Positions 11,029 through 22,616 of a DNA stretch of 37,870 nt are shown in pieces; within the stretch, counting starts at the first letter, position 1, and every line of letters begins with the position of its first letter. The position numbers and the translations under genes were made by a program. The DNA is from Nymphaea colorata (taxonomy: Eukaryota > Streptophyta > Magnoliopsida > Nymphaeales > Nymphaeaceae), in NCBI RefSeq assembly GCF_008831285.2, contig NW_022204584.1, positions 1 through 37,870 on the forward strand. Reading direction: 5' to 3'. The notes beneath the pieces are model-generated. The model searched no databases, had not been told where the DNA came from, and was given only the letters and a program-made list of their open reading frames with translations.

Positions 11029-12862
11029 ATGGAGCATTAATTTAGTTCTCAACAGTAGACAAAGGTGGGCATCACCGAGTATATATCCAAGGGTCGACAG
11101 ATCCCAGCTATCACAAAATACCTCCTTTCCGATTTCATCGTGAATGAGATTGATAAAAACGAACAGGTTGTCTATCTCAAAAATAAGCCATCAACCCATG
11201 TGGAATAAAAACAGGTCGTTAGCTTTGAAATATCGAGGAACTTAAAAAAGAAATCCAGACAACCCTAGGAGAAGATGCTGCTGAAAGCATCTAAAAACTT
11301 TATGAACAATTAGACACTGGTGAAAAGATTAGTCCGTGGTAATTCCCACTGTCAAAATAACTAAGCAAATCTGAAAGGAGCCTTGTGCATGACTTCGTAA
11401 GGGAAAAATTATACCAAATTTAAAGCACAACTAGTGATGGCGGTAAGATAAAGCTGAGATTTAACAAAAATCTTAGAAAGATGAATCCCAATGCAAGGCA
11501 CAAATATACCTATTTCAAACTGTACAAGCATGGAATTGACACCTTCAACGCTATTTTCAGATTAAGCAAGGCAACCGGCATAAACAATAAGCTATTTTCA
11601 ACAGCAGGCCTTAAGGACAAGAGAGGATATACAACGCAAATGGTTTCAGTTTACAATACAGACTTACCTTCCCTGAAAAAGTTCTATAAGCAAAGCGATA
11701 GAAACAGATAGATGTGGATTGATGAGTTCGAATAATGCAAGTAGAATAAAATTTAGGTGGGAGGGCTGTATGGAAATCAATTCGGACTCGTGCTTAGGCT
11801 TCTCAATGCCTCAGATGAAAAAGATTTAGCAGAGAGAGTGGAAAGTTTGAGGTAAATCGGAATGATCAATTACTTCGGAATGCAAAGATTTGGCCAATTT
11901 TCAATCAAGACTTATGAGCTTGGCGCCATGGTCATCAAGAAATAATGGAAGAGGCTAATCTAAAGCATCATCCTAAGTGATTGCGGGAATTTCAATGCAA
12001 ATAATCTGAAGAGAGAGCTTTATGAGAAGAAATAATACTTCAAAGCAGATAAGTTGCTTCATAATAAGTATAAAATCGAAAAAATGATCTTTAAAGGTCT
12101 GCAAAAGAATGGATAAAACTATCCTAACGTCTTTTAGACCTTGCCAGATCTATTAGATCCCTCTATACTCACGCATTACAGAGTTATATTTGGAACAGGA
12201 TTGTTTCCAGGAGAATCAGCGAACATGGACTGAAGCTTGTGATAAATGATTTAGTGGGAATCAAAAAGAACACTGATAAAAGTGTGGAGAAAAAATAGCA
12301 AAAGGAAGAATAAGAGAAGAGGTTTGTAAGTGCTCAAATAGTAGGAAGCGGCGGATGACGAAGAAGAAGTTGAGATTATTTTGGTAGATTAGAATAACAT
12401 CAGCCAATATACCATTCACGATTTGTTGCACCCCTCTATGGTCCAAACTCAACTGTCCTCATTCGTCAGTCATCTACAAGTACATCAGGAGAACTTGCCA
12501 GTCTCGAGCTCCAAGATGAGGATTTCATTCAGAATTCCAAGCTTTACTGCTTCAAGGGTCAATTTAGGAAGATCATTGCAAAACCAAACAAAGTCTAATA
12601 TAAGATTCTTCATCACTCCCATCCCAAGGATTAACTGCAATCTCCATTTTACCTGCTAGGATAGGAGCAACCATTCAAAGAAGGTGACCTTTGCTCGCTG
12701 CAATTGGTCTTACAGCTTCCTAAAAGTTCATATGCGACGATGGCGATTCGATAGATCCTGCACATAACTTCATAATTCGACATCCAGATGGACATGAACA
12801 GGTAATACTAAAAGAAATATTTGGGAGAGAAGGCAAGCGTCGAGGTGAACCAATTAGACTGA
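11029..12862 (+). CDS. TruD/PUS7-family tRNA pseudouridine synthase
   Basis: ATG 11029 to TGA 12860-12862, about 606 residues. The N-terminus has VGITEYISKG and SDFIVNEID, the opening of the PUS7/TruD fold. The catalytic motif is STAGLKDKRGYTTQM, whose Asp attacks the target uridine. Further family blocks are NYFGMQRFGQF and LQSYIWNRIVSRRI, then the C-terminal VAPLYGPNSTV block. PUS7 converts uridine to pseudouridine in tRNA and some mRNA. A 16-nt intron at 12326-12341 is needed near an acidic insert (DDEEEVE). Three single-base losses (near 11228-11230, 12172 and 12422-12424) break the frame. The gene is divergent from TrpRS across a 159-bp spacer. Confidence 0.92.
12326..12341 (+). other. 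intron, 16 nt, in PUS7-like gene
   Basis: GTAAGTGCTCAAATAG. Removal joins KRF to QEAADDEEEVE and avoids a TGA. Confidence 0.7.
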
Positions 12863-12991
12863 TCTGTATCTAATAACAATCCTATAAATATCATGCTTAT
12901 GTTATGAACTTTCCACTCTACTGGTGCAGGGAAACACAGATCAGCTTCTTTTTCAAATTGGACTTATTTTACTTGTTCTATTTTTTAGTGT

Positions 12992-15900
12992 TCATGAAAC
13001 TTAATTTGATTTTACGCGAAACTCGCTAAAACGATTCTCAGGCGCTTTGGGAAGGCTCTTCCAATCTGAACTTGATCTTTGAAGTTTGTCGATATGCTAT
13101 TGAAGGTGAGATAATTGGACCTTATACTATTGTGAAAGCCTCAGAAGGTCATTGTATCGATAAGTTAGCTTCAGTTCTATTGGTCTAGCTTCCTGTGGTT
13201 ACGATAGAAAGAGTTCATGTAACTTTACTTTACCTCCTTCCATTTGGTTGCATCTTATGCCATTTTTTCATGCTGAGCTTTGAGGAATTAAAATTCACTA
13301 TTGATAACTGACTCCTTCTTTTTTTAGAAAGTTGGAGAGCGGTATTCCTCGAATATTTATCTCGTTGCATTCTCTTAGTCTATTTCAAGATTTCTCATGA
13401 ATGTTTGATGATTTGGCTATATTGATTCTTAAGTAGGCAATTCTATAATACCTTTCCTTCTTTAAATCTTTTACTGTTAGCATTTCTTGTTGAGTTCAGT
13501 GATAGCAGTAGCTCTTGCAGCGTTCATATCTTTTTCTTCAATGAAATCTTCATTGACTTTGGCTCTTTTTTACTCTAAGCTGTGATCCCTTGCATGCAAT
13601 TATGCCACTTCCTATTATAGTGTATTGATTTTATGTTCATATCGTTTCTGTTCCTTTCGTTAGTAGAGAACTTTATCTTCCAATTCTTTTGAACTTTGAT
13701 AAGTTTATCATATTTTTTTTTATGGTTTTAGTTTTCTTAGATAATCTTATGCCTCAATTTGTCATACTTTATTTTTCGTTCATTATTTTATACATATCGA
13801 ACTATAGTTTTTATTTTTCTATGTTCAAATCTCCAATTTTGTCTTGGTAGTCATGGATTTTAATGTTTTTATTTCTATTTTTGGAACGGATTGTTTGGTT
13901 CTTATCCAGTAAGTCTTATATTTCTTATTAATGTTACATGTTGATGATGTGCATTTCTTCGATATGGTCCTATTACAAATGAGATAGATTGCATTTAGTG
14001 ATGTGCTGTGCGTCGGTCTACTTTGAAATTGCTTATTTTCCACATTTTCCCAAAGCTTATTCTTGTGTTTGTAATTATGTCTTAAGCTGCTATAGCTTTT
14101 GTTCGTTTTCTTCAATACAACTCTTTATCTTCTTTTGATTTTCGAAGACTTTTTATTTGTATTATTTCTATAGCTTTGTCCTTTACTCAAATATTTCTTT
14201 CATTTTTTCCTATTTTTATAATGTGATTTCTTAAATTTATCTATTTTTCTTCTTTTAGAATATCTTGCTTTAGTCCTTTAGCAAGGTTATAGCTTGTAGA
14301 TTCTTTTGTAATCCCAGTTCTGCTCATACTATTTCAGTTATTTTATAAATTAAACTTAAAGTTATGCCTTTTTGGTGAGACAAGCTAATCTTGTTTAGTT
14401 TCTTATTTCTTCACCATTTGATTATGATGATTGGCAAGATCAACCTCCTATCCTCTTAGCTTGATGATTTCTCTTTCTTTCCTCTCTTCTTAGGATCGAG
14501 AAATGAGCCATCTATTGCCTTGCCTTAATGGTTTTTCGCCTGTTGTCAGCAAAAGAGTTCTCACTTCCTTTGGCAAATCTTCATCATTTGATTAACCTAC
14601 AACTGACTGATGCAAAACTTCCTGTCTTCGATACGGTGTAAATGTAGCTATAATTTGAAGAGACGTTGATGCTGATGATCGGCTATCTAAATTGAAATAC
14701 TTGTTTGTATCTTTCATATACAGTTACTATTGGCAATAATCGGCCACTTCAGCACATGAAGCACTCCATCCTTGCCGCCAACAAAAAGGACGCCTAATTC
14801 TTGTATCAGGTATGCAGAAGATGCACTTATTTATATCTTGGAAATAACCTAACATCTATTCTTAGTATTTATGTTTGATTTCGCCAAGACAAGGATGTCG
14901 TTTTCTTGTAAAAGGATGACTAAGTTGTTAACGGAGTCATACAGAATTTAGGAAAACTTCTATCGGTGATTTATCTATAAAAAACCGAAATGAGAAGCTT
15001 TTTAGTTGTTTGAAATCAATGAGAATGAGTTGTGGCCTGAAAAAATGAGCATGTCTCCATTTTTGAGAAAAGTAAAATCAGTGATTAGCTTTGGGTTTGT
15101 TTTTAAGATCGGAAGCTTTTGCCTTATACTGCTTACGCGTTTGAGTTGAGTTTGAGTCAATATATTTGGCAATGAGACCGTTTTCATGACTTCATATGTG
15201 TAGCTATTTAAGATAATAACTGCTCCGCTGGTGGCAAGGACTATCTTTTCACCCAATGGCGAGTATTTGGCCACACTGCAATTTTTAATGCTTGTGATGA
15301 TGAAGGCCGGAAACAAATTTTTAATGTTGAAATAATGGAATTTCAATATCTATTCATAAACCAAAAGAATGGTATAATTGAAAGGATGACGGTCATCGAA
15401 TGCGGTTGTGCATTCAACAGCTTTTCCCAGAGCAAAAGTCCTTTGATCTTGAACTATTTATACATGGAATATTCTTTTGAATCTTGTTTTGATGCTCCTT
15501 AGGAGTGAGATCGTAATATTTGAGCATTTTATTCTTCATCAGAAGAAACATAGTGTTATTATACGTGCAGTATTCCACTTTAATGACGAGATTATGCCCT
15601 GAGAGTAAGCTGAAGGTTTGCTATGTTGAAAATGCCTGCTACTAATGGTCGATCATATTGGAAGGATATCGATTTGAAGGGCAACATAATGCTTTAATTT
15701 GTATTCTTCAGTCCTACCCTACATTTCAATACCGGGGATGTTGGCGAGGATTTCTGTTTCACTTGCAGCATCTTGAGGGTCATTTTAGAGCTGAAATGCA
15801 GTGATGTGTTATGCATTTGATGGCAATTCTTCATGATCCTTAGATAGTGATTTAAGTTCTACTTTTTAGGGGCAAATTTCGATGAGAGCTGCCAAGCTGC

Positions 15901-17061
15901 AATTATCTTTGGCCATCTTGATGGACTTGATTTCTTTTGCGAAATTAAAGTTGCTTAGAGCTTACTAATGAGTGAAAATTTTGTGTTTTTCGGATTGTAA
16001 TGTGAATAGAAAAGTAATCCAATAACACAGGTCTCCTCGTAGGCAATAATGACCTTATTGTTGGCATGTTGGATGGTGATTGGCAAATAGTAATTACTAT
16101 CTTTATCTGAAGCCGAGGAAGCTTATCGCTTATGACTTCTTTGCTCATTTTGCTGATTTGGATGTGTTTTCTTTGCCTGTCTGACATCAATTCTATTATG
16201 AGAATAATCTCATACTCGTTGACTTTATAGATAAGGACATATCCTAAATTGGTCAAAGCAAGCATTATGTTATCTTCTTGGTAGCCTTCATAAAAGTACT
16301 CAATAATTTTTTCCTACTTTTGCAAGGACAAGGTATAATAATATTTTCTTGATAGTTCATCCAAGACAATGAGACACAGCCGTATCTCTCCTCTTTTATT
16401 GTGTTGCAATATACTAATGCAATTGGTTTTATTGATACACGCCGATTTGATTGAAAGTTTAGCATCTATATATGATTACTGATATGTGACTTAGCCACTA
16501 CTCAACCTAAAGAGCCAGAGGTTGTTAAGGCTTTGATAGGTGGAGACAACTGCGAAAGAATTGCCTTAATCAAAAAATTAAATTTCTCTAATTTACTCAA
16601 AAGATTCGATATTTTTCAAACAGTGAATGTAGTGTTTATCCTTTTTCACCTCTTCGTTGAAAATGATGGGATTTAGAGGGATTATCACCATGATGTGCAT
16701 GGAAGTTGTCGAATCCTTTATCGCCACGGCTACATAAAAGATGCATACCTAGTAGATGATCATTGTAGAGGGTGACATGATGGTGTATGAGTTCTACTGA
16801 TCCGGTATAATTATTATTAAATAGAATTTTTTGTTCATTAGTCTTTGTGTTCTCCATGATGATATTGGTTCCCGATGTGTAGATTAGTTTTCCTTATGAA
16901 ATGATGGAGCAGAAGGGGTTGATTGGTTCAAACCGATGCATTTGATTGGCTTTATGGACGAAAATGGGAGATTGGAGTTTGAACTCATTATAGAAATCAC
17001 TATTATTAATCGAATAACAGTTTTTCCAGCCAAAGAAATTGAATTATTGTGGCAAATGCAT
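12992..17061 (-). CDS. CFAP57/WDR65-like ciliary WD-repeat and coiled-coil protein
   Basis: A 4.1-kb minus-strand gene from ATG 17061 to TGA 12992-12994, about 1,350 residues. The first 60% is a run of beta-propeller strands with WD-like units (MLALTNLGYVLIYKVNEYE, VAKYSPLGEKIVLATSGAVI, GVLFVGGKDGVLHVLKW, YSYIYTVSKTGS). The last 40% is a long coiled coil rich in Glu, Lys and Gln. This order and length match CFAP57 (FAP57), an axonemal protein of the inner-dynein-arm region. The frame slips repeatedly where one base seems missing, so it can look like six or more separate ORFs. The ATG at 14717 is internal: homology-like text continues across it in another frame. I did not fix every slip, so internal boundaries are approximate. 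Confidence 0.75.
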
Positions 17062-17230
17062 AAAAAATGAAAAAATGAGCAAAAACAACTGAAATGAAAG
17101 AAAATGTGTTTGCTTATTTAAAAGAGGTAATTGCTAAATATTTTCTGTAGAAATTTGGTCAATTATTTCATCCGGAATATTGAAGGTAAGTTATGGCTGA
17201 TCAATCAATTATATAATTTCGACAGCTTAA

Positions 17231-17624
17231 ATGGCACATTACGAAATTTTGCAAGCCAAGTCAAACATAAGAAAGCAATTAAACGGGATATGGTGGATAG
17301 GTATTCATCTAATAACTAGGCCTAATCGGTTCTCTCCTCTACTTCCTTTACAATCTGCAACAATCTTCATACATCCTGATGGTCGGATTGATCATATCAT
17401 CCCAATTCATCACAAAGGTTTTAAATGTCAGCCTGTAAATAACTATCTTTCGCATGATCTTCATGGTATTCTTCATCTGGAGCTCTCTATCTCATTCTTA
17501 TTTTTCAGATTTGACAGATATATGGTCAATATTGATTGCAGTCGTATACTACCTTTCGGCCTTTCTCATCTCGGAGAATCTCTTCATCACCGGGCAGAAG
17601 AAAGCAAGCGTTAAGAAGGAGTGA
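17231..17624 (+). CDS. small multi-pass membrane protein
   Basis: ATG 17231 to TGA 17622-17624, 131 residues if two missing bases are allowed (near 17260 and 17318). A basic N-terminus (KHKKAIKRDM) is followed by about four hydrophobic segments: LGLIGSLLYFLY, YILMVGLIISSQFITKVL, IFRMIFMVFFIW and SILIAVVYYLSAFLI. The C-terminus, GQKKASVKKE, is lysine-rich and could face the cytosol at the ER. The layout recalls TMEM208/SND2-type ER proteins, but I cannot show homology. It is divergent from the CFAP57-like gene (169 bp) and convergent with the PLC gene (35 bp). Confidence 0.5.
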
Positions 17625-17659
17625 TATGTGTTATCTTGTATGATTATCATTAAGATATA

Positions 17660-20078
17660 TCATTGGTATGTGAGCTACTTTATATTGACCAAAATGAGCA
17701 CTCTGATGCCACTATCTCGGAACATTTCGTTTTTGGCGATGAGGACTCGGTAACCCTTCCTGATGAATCTTAAAGGGATGCATTCCTTGAACTTGTTGTT
17801 GATGGTGAACATCAAAAATCCCTCATTGAAATCCTTGACATTGAAATCAAAGGCGGAGTTGCTGTTCAGCTTAATGTCATCTTCTGTGCCGAAGAATTTA
17901 ATGGTTACTTTGTGCATTGATGAGACGACCTTGATACTGATTAGCTTGTTGATTGATTGGTAAGGCTATCCTCGCAAATGGGGAGGCTTGAGGATATACC
18001 CGATTTTGCTTGGAATTAACGGCCGTCCTGTCGTAAAATAGCTCATCATGAGCCAAGCATAGTCGTCCTTTGTTTGAGTATTAAGAGCTATGATCTGTGC
18101 GCCAAACTTTAAGGGAGGTACTGGGTTATAGTTGCTGCTTGCAATCTCTGTGCCAAGCGGATATATTCTGAGCCAGCTTCGATTAGTATACTTAACTAGC
18201 TTATTATACTCAGTTTTTCCAGCTTTTTAGTTGGTCAAGCTTGTGCATTCATATCCAGTAGATTATTCGTTGCTGATGCCTGTGGGTGATTTGAACATGC
18301 CTGTTATCTTCGTCATTTCTGCAAGGGGAACGTAAAGTTATTTTGGATTGTTTATCATGAATAATTTTTGCGGACTTAGAATTCCCTTATGTGTCTCTGA
18401 TATTCATCGTATCTATCTTGGAAGTTTTTATTTCGGAACACTGGAGGAGGGTCAAGGATAGGAAGCATAAAGGAAGTTGTTTAGCATTTGACAATTTTTT
18501 ACGTTCCTTATTTTCTAAACGCAGAATTTCATTGATATTGGAGTCTGTTTTAATGATGATTTTTCCCTTCAAATCAGCCAATTTTTTACATTTTTGAAGG
18601 CTTTCGTGAGGATCTTCATTGTTGACAATAAGTAATTTTTTGTCAAAGGTTCGGAACAAGATATTGAGCATTTTGTATCTGTTTGCATCCGAAGCGTGGT
18701 TTTAGACAGAAATGACAATCGGATAATGAGTTGGATGATGGCTGCAAAATCTATTGATGGCTTCAATGGTCTCCTCAAAGTCATGGCTTACAAAAAGATT
18801 TATCATTCAACGCGTGAGTAATAATAGGTCTATTGTCGTCATTATGAACATCTATCTCTACACATTTGAGTCCACCTTACAAGTCTTCAATATATCTTTA
18901 GATTTTAGAGTCACTGGTTAGTTGGTTGCCTGATAAGTAAGTATTATGGAGGAGTAGCAAAATAATCAGTAAGAGGATATTTTCATTTGTTTATTAGGCA
19001 ATTGCCACGTAGTTTGTCTTTTCACTCATCAGGTAGCAGCAAAAGTCATAAAAGCTTATCTTGCCTTAGTCTCATCCAAAATTTCCTTTATGATGATTCA
19101 TCTTATTTTTGGTCGAATATCAAAAACTGTTGGAAAGACTATTTGGGCAAAATTGGACTGAGGTATGATAATAATTGTCCAATTTAAAGTGGCGTACTTT
19201 TCGAAGATAGGCTTCATTTATTCGCAGCAGTGCACGATTTTGAAATAGTCTCCAATCTTTCATGGAGATCTCTGTATGATCAGTAAGGGCTTGGTTGGTT
19301 ACCCTTGATACAACAGCTTCAAGAATTTTCCAATTTCTCGATTTTTAAGCCAGCCTATAAGTTCTGACACTTTCAACACATCTGATGTCTTCTTTTTCCT
19401 CGATACGCTATCCTTGTTCGCTTCCATCGTGTACAATTTCATGATCCTGGAGAAGTAGGGAGGATAGACGTTCATCAGATTGTTATAGATGATGTAATCG
19501 CTGAACAACTTGAAGTATCTGTTTGCCTACCTTACGCTTTATCCGCGAAAGACAATAGGAAGGGACTCCTAAAAGTAATGGAGGACTATATAATCCTTGA
19601 TTTTTGAACTTTTTTACAGCTAGAGGTCGAATCTATTGACAGTTGTATAGGTGAGATCGAACAGGAAAGCCTTAGTCTTTGATGATATCCACAATAAATT
19701 AGGCAAAGCTGCATCAAGAAAAATCTCAACCACTTTCACTCTTCCCTTCCTCCAAATCTACATCGTCTTGCCATGCGTGAACTCTTTAGAAAAATTCTAC
19801 TCCACTTGAACATCAGTAACGTTGATGAGCTTGTCTATTAATCCTCCGCTGATACTCTTGTTGTTGCCATTGGCGCCGTCTTGGTATTATTCTAAGAAGG
19901 CCTTGGATTGAGATCGTGATCTTCTTCCTGTTGAGGGATTGAGCCAGTCAGAAAAAAGATCAAGAGTAAAATTTTGTTGTGGCTTGTGTAGATTATCCCC
20001 AAGCATCGATATAAATGCAAGAAGGCATTATATTTTAGATAAGAAATACCATAATAGCAATAAAGCAAAGTGCCTCAT
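17660..20078 (-). CDS. phosphoinositide-specific phospholipase C
   Basis: Hydrolyses PIP2 to IP3 and diacylglycerol. On the minus strand, an N-terminal PH/EF-hand-like region (WISSKTKAFLFDL, EISMKDWRLFQNRALL) precedes the X box with HNTYLSGNQLTSDSKIQRYI (first catalytic His and Asn), KCVEIDVHND (Ca2+-binding Glu and Asp) and PIITHAL (second His). The Y box has LRIYPLGTEIASSNYNP and IALNTQTKDD, the usual substrate-binding signature. A weak C2-like C-terminus ends at TGA 17660-17662. Length, about 800 aa, suits the delta-type. ATG 20078 adds a hydrophobic leader (MRHFALLLLWYFLSKIQ); ATG 20006 would omit it. Several one-base losses interrupt the frame, for example just before the catalytic HNTYL. 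Confidence 0.88.
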
Positions 20079-20155
20079 TTTGATGTCTTAATTTTTCCAC
20101 TTTTTGAGTAATGATCTTGATGGTTATTTTAGTTATTTTGGTATTAATTCCAGCC

Positions 20156-20773
20156 ATGTAAAATAAAATAAACTCATTCCTATCTCGTAAGAACCACTCA
20201 AACTCCACCTACTATCGTTCCATTCGATACAAGATCAGCAACACCACCACCATAACAACTGAGAAAGCTTCGACAATCGACCGAAACACCACCTTTTTGA
20301 AAACTATGAATGAGTCAATACCCAAAAAAGGATCAAGCTATTCAACCGGAAAAGTCTCCAGGTTTAAGAGATATGCTACTGTTTAAAATGATGAGTCTAA
20401 TAAGAAATAAAAGAAGATGAGCTATCTCTAGACATGGAGAACGCTGTTGGATAAGGTTGAGTTCAGAGGCACTGATTGCAAATTAGAAAGCAAGGGCTAA
20501 ACGATAGTCCTTCCGACGATCAAATAATTCTAACAATCGTAATTTACAGTCCTCGACCCCCTGCAATGCCTCTGCAGTTCCTAAAGGTAAACTATAATTA
20601 ACTTAGAGCGAGATTAAAAAGGCTAATTCCGAATCTTCCTCACTGTAGCTCGACATCAAAAAGCTGAGGGGCTAGTTTTAGGTTCTTCGGCGAAAAGTAG
20701 ACACCCAATTGGATTAAACCCATTCATTAATTATGGAAGGAATAGCAAAAGTGAAGCAGGCTTTAGTGATTGA
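20156..20773 (+). CDS. hypothetical Ser/Thr-rich basic protein
   Basis: ATG 20156 opens a frame without TGA to 20771-20773 (205 codons). A perfect 20-nt intron candidate at 20587-20606 lies inside; splicing it would instead end the protein at TGA 20665-20667 (163 aa, in phase). I cannot choose between them. The N-terminus is rich in Asn, Ser and Thr with Arg and Lys (NSTYYRSIRYKISNTTTITT); there are no domains, signal peptide or membrane segments. It is divergent from the PLC gene with only 77 bp between starts, which must hold both promoters. Confidence 0.5.
20587..20606 (+). other. possible intron, 20 nt
   Basis: GTAAACTATAATTAACTTAG fits the intron pattern seen elsewhere, but both spliced and unspliced readings stay open. 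Confidence 0.45.
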
Positions 20774-21037
20774 CCGTATCCAACAGCAGGAGATCAAGAT
20801 GAGGAACAAAAGACAATCCAAAAGTCTCCGCTTGTAGTAAAAATAGTACAAGCATAACTTCTAAGCTGCAAAATAAAAAATAAGTAACCTCCAATAGACA
20901 ATCTTTTAAAGCAAGCCATTGGATCTGACGATTAGCGACCCCACCCAATACCCATCTCCAATCTCCTACCTCTGAAAATATTTTTATTCTGTTCTTATCT
21001 GTATGAATAATTTTCACGTTATAGTTTTATTTTTTGG

Positions 21038-22369
21038 ATGATATTGGAAGCATTGTATTCGAACTCATATCTGATTCTAGCATCTAGCATAGTGATCCTC
21101 TACCTGATCTACTATTCCATCTTCAGATACTACACAGTTCGCATGAAAGGTGACTATGATATTTCCAAAAAGAATCCTGGGAAATCCCTTCCCCCCTATC
21201 CCAATGGCTGGTACATCGCCTGCAAGTCCAAAGAACTGCTGCCCGGAACCACCAAACAGGTTGATATCTCAGGTCAAAACATCACGCTCTTCAGAAGCCC
21301 CAAAGGTGATGTCTATGCCCTTCATTCATATTGTGCCCATATGGGGGCGAACCTAGGCGTTGGAGGACAAGTGGTAAACGATACTTGCATTCAATGTCCC
21401 TTTCACGGATGGCTGTTTGACGGTGAAACCGGACGGTGCGTAGGTAAAGCTTTCGTTATTCTAGATCACGACGGAAAACCAGTCATGAACAAAACCTTAC
21501 AGTATCCCGATAATTTTGGTGATAAGGAATGCAAGGGAGTCACATGGATCTAGGGAAAATAAAACGCCAGGCAGAGAAAATATATTACCAAATAAATAAA
21601 CACTTTCATTTATGTGTGGATCCATGCTGACCCAACTGTTGAACCCTACTTCATGATGCTCAACAACTAGGAGTGGATCAATAAGTTCGAGAATAGAGGC
21701 CAGACCATCCACGATATCATGTCTCACATCCAAGATGTCCCTGAGAATGGAGCAGACGTCTTTCATTTTAGGTATATTCATCGGTATCTGATCGGAAAAT
21801 ACAAAATGCTTGAGGTTTCATGGACTCCCAAGTGGAAAAGAGGAGACGACCCCGACCTCGCTGAGCTGTTTGAACACAAGGACAAAACTATTCGGGAATT
21901 CAAGCAAGAAATATACCAAAAGATCATCAAACCCATCACCAACAAACAATATTACAGCTTCGCTAATGTGGATAACTACCTTCATTTGCCAATCATTGGT
22001 CCAGTCTTTGTCTTCAATTTGACTATCATACAAATGGGTCCTGGAATTGTCAACATCTACCTTAAGTCCAAGTTCTTCGAGATCCTATTTTTGCAATACA
22101 TTCATACCTTAGGAAAATTCCACCAGAGGCTTTACCACGAGATGTTTTCTTCGAGCTGGTTGCCATACTGGCTATCCTCCATCATGCTCTACGCTGAGGG
22201 TCTCCAGGTTTACTATGACATGTTGGTCTGGGATGCAAAAAAAGTCAGCTATAAGCTGCATTACAAGGATAACGAAGCCGATAGGTTTATTAAGAGCTGG
22301 AGGGAATGGTTTAGTCAAAATTATCAAGGGTGTGATGTACAACTGGAGAAAAGCATCAATGATTGGTGA
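21038..22369 (+). CDS. Rieske oxygenase, sterol C7-desaturase-like (DAF-36/Neverland/Des7 family)
   Basis: An intact 443-residue frame from ATG 21038 to TGA, with several in-frame TAA/TAG codons read as Gln. Residues about 9-30 form a membrane anchor (ILASSIVILYLIYYSIF). The Rieske [2Fe-2S] site is CAHMGANLG...CIQCPFHGW (C-x-H...C-x2-H). The non-haem iron site ENGADVFHFRYIH gives D-x2-H-x4-H. This pairing and length match the cholesterol 7-desaturase family, which introduces the C7 double bond; in Tetrahymena the Des7 enzyme of this family converts acquired cholesterol. Substrate here is inferred. Spacing to neighbours is about 250 bp on each side. Confidence 0.9.
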
Positions 22370-22616
22370 TCATCATTATTATATTTCCATCCATTACATA
22401 TTTAAGACCTTCCAAAGCTTTTGATAAAGTGCAGAATATTGCTTTTACATAGTAAAATGACGCATTCATTTGTCCATATTGTTGATTTCTTTGTTGATTC
22501 AACGCCATAATCCATAGTTTATTTTTATTTTTCAAACCATCAGAAACAATTAGAAAGAGTTATTTCTTATCTGTTTCAAGAAGATATATTGCTTATAACA
22601 TTATCAACCTTTAAAC

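Noticed and set aside
12992-14717. Separate coiled-coil gene starting at ATG 14717
   Set aside because: Propeller sequence of the upstream gene continues across this ATG in another frame, so it is the C-terminal half of the CFAP57-like gene.
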